NCBI GenBank assembly: GCA_030425195.1
Contig: JAUIAV010000002.1
Location: 1-64,000, forward strand
DNA length: 64,000 nt
Direction of reading: 5' to 3'
Origin: Gammaproteobacteria bacterium
GTDB taxonomy: Bacteria; Pseudomonadota; Gammaproteobacteria; Pseudomonadales; Azotimanducaceae
The notes beneath the pieces were generated by a model. The model saw only the letters and a program-made list of their open reading frames with translations. It made no database searches and was not told the origin of the DNA. Both the position numbers and the translations under genes were made by a program. How positions within the stretch are numbered: the first letter of the stretch is position 1; each line of letters begins with the position of its first letter. Shown in pieces: positions 59,119 to 64,000 of the stretch.

Positions 59119-60240
59119 CTATTCGGCAGAGACCCGCACGATGCTGCCTGCGCTGCCGTCGGTGACCAGAAAGATGCTGCCGTCGGCGGCCACCCGCACG
59201 TCCCGGATGCGGGCTTCCAGCTCGGAGAACAGCGCGCTTTCGGTGACGCGTCCGCCCGCTCCGAGCTCGAGTCGTCGGACTTCCCTGGCCACCAGCGCGC
59301 CCACCAGGAGGTCTCCCTCGAGCTCGGGAAACATCCCGCCCCGGTAGAGGGCGAATCCTGACGGCGCAATGGAGGGCACCCAGTACCTGATGGGCTGGGC
59401 CATGTCCGGATGCTCGGTGAACGGAGACACATAGGCGCCCGAGTAGTCCATGCCGTAGGTGATGGCCGGCCAGCCGTAGTTTCTGCCCGGAATCAGCACG
59501 TTCACCTCGTCGCCGCCCCGCGGCCCGTGCTCATGGAGGTAGACGGTGCCGCTGCGGTCGTCCACCACCAGACCCTGGGGATTGCGGTGGCCGTACGTCC
59601 AGACAGCGGGATGCCCTTCCACACCGTCCGCGAACGGATTGTCTTCCGGGATGCGGCCATCGGTATGGATGCGCACCGTCTTGCCGAGCAGAGCATGGGG
59701 GTCCTGTGCGGCTTCCCGGTAATCGAAGCCCTCACCGGTGGTGACCAGGAGCGTGCCATCGGGCAGAAAGGCGAGCTTGCCGCCGAAGTGCTGGGGCAGA
59801 CGTTTTCTCGGAGTCACCGAGAAGATGACGGTCACGTCCGTGAGCGTGCTTCCGGCGAGCCTGGCCCGGGCTACGGTCGTCGCATTGGATCTGCGCTGAC
59901 CTTCCGCATAGGCGAGATAGATCGTCCCACTGGTGGCGAAATCGGGATCGGGCAGGACGTCGAACAGGCCGGCCTGGCCGTTCGCCGCAAAAAATACCGC
60001 CGGTACACCATCGATGACCTGAATGCCGCCGGCGGTATCGATCCGCTTGAGTTTCCCCGACCGCTCGGTGATCAGCAGCGAGCCGTCCGGCAGCTCGGCA
60101 AGCCCCCAGGGGAAGTTGAGATCGTCGGCGATGGTGGTGAGCCGGTACTCGAGCGCGTGCGCCGACTGGGTGCCGGTGAAAATCTGGCCCGCCAGCAGGG
60201 CGGTCAGCAGGAACATCTGCGCAAAGGAGCCTCGAATCAT
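59119..60240 (-). CDS. PQQ-dependent sugar dehydrogenase-like protein
   Basis: A 373-residue soluble beta-propeller protein with signal peptide and GSHB/sorbosone dehydrogenase pattern: LNFPWGLAELPDGSLLITERSGKLKRI, LAYAEGQRRSNATTVARARL, TYGHRNPQGLVVD, EHGPRGGDEVNVL. Oxidises aldose sugars with PQQ in the periplasm, as in the E. coli YliI family. Divergent from the next gene by 17 bases. Confidence 0.92.
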   Translation of the reverse strand: MIRGSFAQMFLLTALLAGQIFTGTQSAHALEYRLTTIADDLNFPWGLAELPDGSLLITERSGKLKRIDTAGGIQVIDGVPAVFFAANGQAGLFDVLPDPDFATSGTIYLAYAEGQRRSNATTVARARLAGSTLTDVTVIFSVTPRKRLPQHFGGKLAFLPDGTLLVTTGEGFDYREAAQDPHALLGKTVRIHTDGRIPEDNPFADGVEGHPAVWTYGHRNPQGLVVDDRSGTVYLHEHGPRGGDEVNVLIPGRNYGWPAITYGMDYSGAYVSPFTEHPDMAQPIRYWVPSIAPSGFALYRGGMFPELEGDLLVGALVAREVRRLELGAGGRVTESALFSELEARIRDVRVAADGSIFLVTDGSAGSIVRVSAE

Positions 60241-60257
60241 CGTTTCGTCCGGGGGAT

Positions 60258-60761
60258 ATGCTGAATCGAAGTCGGTATCCTATGGCAAATCTTTCAGGGG
60301 ATGAAAGCCGCGTGATCCGCTCCATTGGCGCTTTTCTCGTCGCCGTGCTGGTTGCCTACCTCATCGGCGCTGCGCTGGCGACTCAGCACGTGCTCGGCGC
60401 ACTCACCACCATGGGCATGAACATCGACTTCGGCGTCTGGGCCCACGCCACGCTGCACGATCTCATCGGCATGTTCGGAACCTATGCGCCGCTGATCGCG
60501 ATTGCGTTTCTCGTTGCCCTGCCTGTCATCCTCCTGATCTGCCGCGGCCGCCCCGGGTGGCGGCGGATCGGCTACATCACCGGTTTCTTCACCGCCATCA
60601 TCGTCATGCATCTGCTCATGCCGCTGGTGCTCAACGTCACGCCGGTGGCGGCCGCCCGGTTTTTCGGCGGCCTCATACAGCAGGGGCTTGCCGGAGCGGT
60701 TGGCGGTTACGTCTTCTTCCGGCTGGGCCGGTCCCTGAAGCTGGAAACGGAGGTCGCATGA
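60258..60761 (+). CDS. Hypothetical membrane protein
   Basis: A 167-residue protein with about four hydrophobic segments (residues 24-42, 77-95, 103-125, 130-152). The start is uncertain: ATG 60258, or GTG 60312 preceded by AGGGG, which would give 149 residues and place the first helix near the N-terminus. Overlaps the AbgT gene by 4 bases, suggesting linked function. Confidence 0.75.
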   Translation: MLNRSRYPMANLSGDESRVIRSIGAFLVAVLVAYLIGAALATQHVLGALTTMGMNIDFGVWAHATLHDLIGMFGTYAPLIAIAFLVALPVILLICRGRPGWRRIGYITGFFTAIIVMHLLMPLVLNVTPVAAARFFGGLIQQGLAGAVGGYVFFRLGRSLKLETEVA

Positions 60762-62320
60762 GCACCGAGGCGGACGACGTGGTCACCGGAGAGGGCGGCC
60801 GTGGCGGCGTGCTCAGCCGGGCCCTGGACTGGATCGAGCGGACGGGCAACCGGCTGCCGGATCCGGCGCTGCTGTTCTTTGCGCTCCTCATCGCCGTCTG
60901 GCTGCTGTCGGCCCTCATGAGTCAGTTCAGCTACGACCACGTGGATCCCCGCTCCGGCGAGGCGATCGAGGTGCAGAATCTGCTCACGGGCGCGGCGCTG
61001 ACGAGCTTCTTCTCCAACATGGTCACCACGTTCGTGCAGTTTCATCCGCTCGGCGTGGTGCTGCTGGCCATGCTCGGCATCGGCGTCGCCGATTACACGG
61101 GATTCATCAAGGCGGGTCTGCGCGCACTTCTGAACGTGACCTCCCGGAAGCTGCTGACCCCCATGCTGCTGCTGATCGGCATCATCAGCCACAGCGCGGT
61201 GGATGCGGGATACGTGCTCGTCATCCCGCTGGGCGCCGTGATCTTCCAGGCCGCGGGCCGGCATCCGCTGGTGGGCATCGCCGTGGCCTTCGCCGGCGTG
61301 TCCGGCGGTTTTTCGGCCAATTTCGTGCCCTCGGCCCTGGATCCCATGCTGCAGGGTATCAGCCAGGCGGGTGGGCAGCTCATCGACCCGGACCTCAGCC
61401 TGAATCCGCTGAACAACTGGTTCTTCACCTCCGCGTCGACCCTGCTCATCATCGGTCTCGGCTGGTATATCAGCGAAGCGCTGGTGGAGCCGAGGCTTCA
61501 GCATCTGGTGCAGGATGGCGATCTGGCGCAGGCAAACGAGATGGAAGCGCTCTCCGACGCGGAACGGGGCGGGCTGACCGCGGCCATTGTCGCCATGGCC
61601 GTGGGCATCGGGCTGCTGGTCCTCACCGCCTTCCCCGAAACGTCCGCCTGGCGTGATGCCGGCGGTGAGCTGGCCGCGTCCGGTGCGCCGCTCATGCGCT
61701 CCATCGTGCCGCTGATCTTTCTGCTGTTCATCATCCCGGGCATCGTCTACGGCTATGTGGCCGGAACGGTGGCGGGCCACCGGGACATCATCGCCGGCAT
61801 GACCCAGGCGATGAGCGGCATGGCCTACTACATCGTCATGGCGTTCTTCGCGGCGCTGTTCATCGCCGAGTTCGGCCGTTCGAATCTGGGGGCGCTGTTC
61901 GCGCTGCAGGGCGCGGCCTGGCTGAAGGCGGCGGCCATGCCGGCGACCTTCACCATCGTCGGGCTCATTCTGATCACGGGAATGATCAATCTGTTCGTCG
62001 GGTCCGCATCGGCCAAGTGGGCCCTGCTCGCACCCATCTTCGTGCCCATGCTCATGCAGCTCGGAATCTCGCCGGATCTGACTCAGGCCGCTTATCGGGT
62101 GGGTGATTCCTCGACCAACATCATCACCCCTCTGATGCCCTATTTTCCGCTGGTGGTGGTGTTCTGCCAGCGTTACGTGAAGTCCACGGGCATCGGCACC
62201 GTGGTCGCCATGATGCTCCCGTACTCGTTGGGTTTCCTCGTGGTCTGGTCCGCCTTCCTCGTCCTCTACTGGACGCTGGGCGTTCCGCTGGGGCTGGGGG
62301 CCAGCTACGTCTATCCCTGA
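60758..62320 (+). CDS. AbgT family transporter
   Basis: A 520-residue polytopic protein with about 11 helices and the AbgT conserved regions LPDPALLFFALLI, HSAVDAGYVLVIPLGA, GVSGGFSANFVPSALDPML and VGDSSTNIITPLMPYFPLVV. Family members import p-aminobenzoyl-glutamate or export sulfonamides. Start ATG 60758 overlaps the upstream stop. Confidence 0.94.
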   Translation: MSTEADDVVTGEGGRGGVLSRALDWIERTGNRLPDPALLFFALLIAVWLLSALMSQFSYDHVDPRSGEAIEVQNLLTGAALTSFFSNMVTTFVQFHPLGVVLLAMLGIGVADYTGFIKAGLRALLNVTSRKLLTPMLLLIGIISHSAVDAGYVLVIPLGAVIFQAAGRHPLVGIAVAFAGVSGGFSANFVPSALDPMLQGISQAGGQLIDPDLSLNPLNNWFFTSASTLLIIGLGWYISEALVEPRLQHLVQDGDLAQANEMEALSDAERGGLTAAIVAMAVGIGLLVLTAFPETSAWRDAGGELAASGAPLMRSIVPLIFLLFIIPGIVYGYVAGTVAGHRDIIAGMTQAMSGMAYYIVMAFFAALFIAEFGRSNLGALFALQGAAWLKAAAMPATFTIVGLILITGMINLFVGSASAKWALLAPIFVPMLMQLGISPDLTQAAYRVGDSSTNIITPLMPYFPLVVVFCQRYVKSTGIGTVVAMMLPYSLGFLVVWSAFLVLYWTLGVPLGLGASYVYP

Positions 62321-62335
62321 GGTTGCCGGCCGGGA

Positions 62336-62914
62336 TCAGCGGCCTTCCGGTACTTCCGGCGGGAAGTGCTGGAGAATCACCCCGACCGCGTCGCGCACGG
62401 TCTGGGACAGGCGTTTCTGGTCCGCCATGGTGATCTCCCGGACCGTCCACCCCATCCACTTCTTCTGGTCGCTCGCCCGGTCGATGATGTCGATGACCAG
62501 GCCCGCTTCGGTGCTCTCCTGGGTGACCACCTGGCTGCCCTGGGTCTGCCCCACCACGTAGACCTGACGGTAGCTGCTCACGAACGCCGTGGTTCTGATG
62601 GTGGGCGTACCGCCCAGGACGAAGCCGACCAGAAAATCGGCGTTGTTCGCGCTCTCCGAGTAGCGGAATCCCTGCCGCTCCAGAAATCTGCGGGTTTCCT
62701 GTCTCAGCGCCGGCTCCAGGGCCGGATTCGGCGGGTTCGGGGACGCCACGATCAGCGTGCGCTGCGGAACGAAGGCGAAGGTCTCGAAGGTACTGAAATC
62801 CGTGGTGAGATCGTAGTCGCTGTAGCCGGTGGGCTTCGTCATGCAGCCGGCGGACAGGCAGGCGCTCAGGAGCATCGCCAGGAATGGCAAGCGGGTTCTG
62901 GTAACAGAGATCAT
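62336..62914 (-). CDS. DUF4136 lipoprotein
   Basis: A 192-residue lipoprotein (lipobox SAGC, Cys 24) with DYDLTTDFSTFETFAFVP and a C-terminal DAVGVILQHFPP, the standard DUF4136 pattern. Unknown function in the envelope. Coupled to the DUF3313 gene upstream. Confidence 0.9.
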   Translation of the reverse strand: MISVTRTRLPFLAMLLSACLSAGCMTKPTGYSDYDLTTDFSTFETFAFVPQRTLIVASPNPPNPALEPALRQETRRFLERQGFRYSESANNADFLVGFVLGGTPTIRTTAFVSSYRQVYVVGQTQGSQVVTQESTEAGLVIDIIDRASDQKKWMGWTVREITMADQKRLSQTVRDAVGVILQHFPPEVPEGR

Positions 62915-62918
62915 GGGT

Positions 62919-63596
62919 TCAGGCTCCCTTCAGCTGGTCAATGGCCGTGAGATCGTTCAGAGCGTCCACGAGAAGATCCGCCCAGCGGGCGATCAGGCGA
63001 CGCACCTGGGCGCGGTTGGATGCCCGGGTGGAACGATAGGTTTCACCGGGCGTGCTGGCGGAGCGGGTATCGAGCGCCCGGACGAGCACGGCGTCGGTCT
63101 GGGAATCGATGAGCTCCACGACGAAGGTAGCCTGACCCACGGATTCGATGTGGTATCGATCGACACCGGCATCATCCGGCGGGATCCGGGAGACCACGTC
63201 CAGCAGGTAACCGCGCACTCTGAGCACGTCGGGGCCCGGCTCAGTCACCTGCGGCAGCGTGAGCCGGTCGAGCGCCCGGTCGAACTCCTCGTTGATCAGA
63301 CGTTTCAGCTCCGCTTTCTGCTCGGGGCCGATGGCGTATCCGGCGGCCGCGTCGTCCTGCGTGCCCGTCAGCGGGCGGTAGCGGATACCGGCGTTCTCGA
63401 GAATCACTTTCTGATAGCCGTCGAGCCGGAACCCCTCGCGGACCCAGACCTGAGTCATGAGCGTCCCTTCCAGCGGCACCAGGCCGTCGAAGCTCCGGGC
63501 CGCGGCAGGTGCCCGGTGCGGTTCGGGCTGGCTGACGCAGCCGGCCAGGAGGAAGGCGGCCAGGACGATGGCGGGGGTGGCGATGGGTGATCGCAA
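62919..63596 (-). CDS. DUF3313 lipoprotein
   Basis: A 225-residue lipoprotein (lipobox LAGC, Cys 20). It has VILENAGIRYRP, LRVRGYLLDVVSRIPPDD and VLVRALDTRSASTPGE in the DUF3313 pattern. Function unknown. Four bases before the DUF4136 gene. Confidence 0.9.
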   Translation of the reverse strand: MRSPIATPAIVLAAFLLAGCVSQPEPHRAPAAARSFDGLVPLEGTLMTQVWVREGFRLDGYQKVILENAGIRYRPLTGTQDDAAAGYAIGPEQKAELKRLINEEFDRALDRLTLPQVTEPGPDVLRVRGYLLDVVSRIPPDDAGVDRYHIESVGQATFVVELIDSQTDAVLVRALDTRSASTPGETYRSTRASNRAQVRRLIARWADLLVDALNDLTAIDQLKGA

Positions 63597-63700
63597 TAGG
63601 GGTCTCCGTTTCCGGGCGGATTCTAGCCAAAGGCCGGAAGGCTGGATAGCGCTGTCCGATTCGGGGAATAATCCGCGCCATCGGAGGAAGCGGATGAATC

Positions 63701-64000
63701 ATGTCGGGCGTTGAGACGCTGGTGAACCGGATCGGCAGGCAGAACTACCTCGCCCTGTCCCTTTTCTGTTATCTGATCGCGGATGCGTTCTTCCCGGATA
63801 ACCATCTGCTCACCTACACCATACTTGCCATGCTCATCGTCTCCGGGCCGCTGGCGACGGGGAAGACTTTCGGTGAGCGCTGGGTGACGGTGGTGCTGGC
63901 GGTCGCCATGGTCGTCCTCGGCTATCTGAGCTCGCTGGTTGCCAACCATCACCTGGGCCTGATCGCGAGCCTCGTTGCCGCGGCCTTCTTCCTGGATATG
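63701..64000 (+). CDS. Membrane protein, truncated by window end
   Basis: ATG 63701 opens a frame through the end of the window (at least 100 residues): MSGVETLVNRIGRQNYLALS, then at least three hydrophobic segments including TYTILAMLIVSGPLA and WVTVVLAVAMVVLGYLSSLV. The layout resembles the membrane part of ion-channel-like proteins, but the family cannot be set without the rest. Confidence 0.7.
   Translation, partial: MSGVETLVNRIGRQNYLALSLFCYLIADAFFPDNHLLTYTILAMLIVSGPLATGKTFGERWVTVVLAVAMVVLGYLSSLVANHHLGLIASLVAAAFFLDM

Overview
The window is about 64 kb of a single chromosome-like contig from a proteobacterium, most probably a marine or aquatic gammaproteobacterium. Supporting genes are a DNA polymerase II of E. 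coli length, outer-membrane phospholipase A, NhaC and AbgT carriers, a CPD photolyase, DUF4136/DUF3313 lipoproteins and an OMPLA/sulfatase pair. The right four fifths is GC-rich and compact, with many ATGA/GTGA start-stop overlaps. The left 7-9 kb is visibly more AT-rich. I cannot name the genus from sequence alone.

Region 1 (1-7302, decaying to about 9515) is the distal part of a chromosomal integron cassette array. Eleven near full-length attC sites (GCCTAAC ... GTTAGGC, 86-100 bp), a 30-bp deleted attC and several decayed ones separate short, mostly single-gene cassettes, nearly all on the + strand. Cargo includes two BrnT/BrnA toxin-antitoxin modules (one with a frameshifted toxin), a ParE-type toxin with its antitoxin, a pair of paralogous HEPN-like proteins, a pair of paralogous membrane-anchored proteins, two small membrane proteins, a secreted NTF2-like protein, a VOC protein and several orphans. 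No integrase is in view; by array polarity intI and attI should lie to the left of the window. The attC sites become progressively degraded to the right, as expected for the oldest end of an array.

Region 2 (9.5-31 kb) is a dense run of small single-domain accessory proteins: VOC, GFA, GNAT, P-loop kinases, cupin, NUDIX, DUF1428, YjbR, DUF1993, DUF1992, DUF2277, DUF1330, GST, carbonic anhydrase. Some are internally deleted or truncated (VOC at 12211, HIT at 14573). It looks like a stabilised accessory zone and could be a fossil extension of the cassette array. It is interrupted by a minus-strand MacAB/DevBCA-like export operon with a membrane-bound AraC regulator (21275-26587).

Region 3 (31-64 kb) is ordinary chromosome: photolyase, DNA polymerase II, Spy-like protein, sterol-desaturase family protein, MscS channel; a glpSTPQUV-type glycerol ABC uptake operon (38421-44268); a LysR regulator; sulfatase plus phospholipase A; gamma-glutamyltransferase divergent from a FAD amine oxidase and an NhaC carrier; c-type cytochromes; an M1 metallopeptidase operon; a glutathione peroxidase; a PQQ-type sugar dehydrogenase; an AbgT carrier and two lipoproteins. 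The glutathione peroxidase (58636-59103) has an in-frame TGA at the catalytic position followed by a hairpin whose apex matches the bacterial SECIS apex, so it is very probably a selenoprotein.
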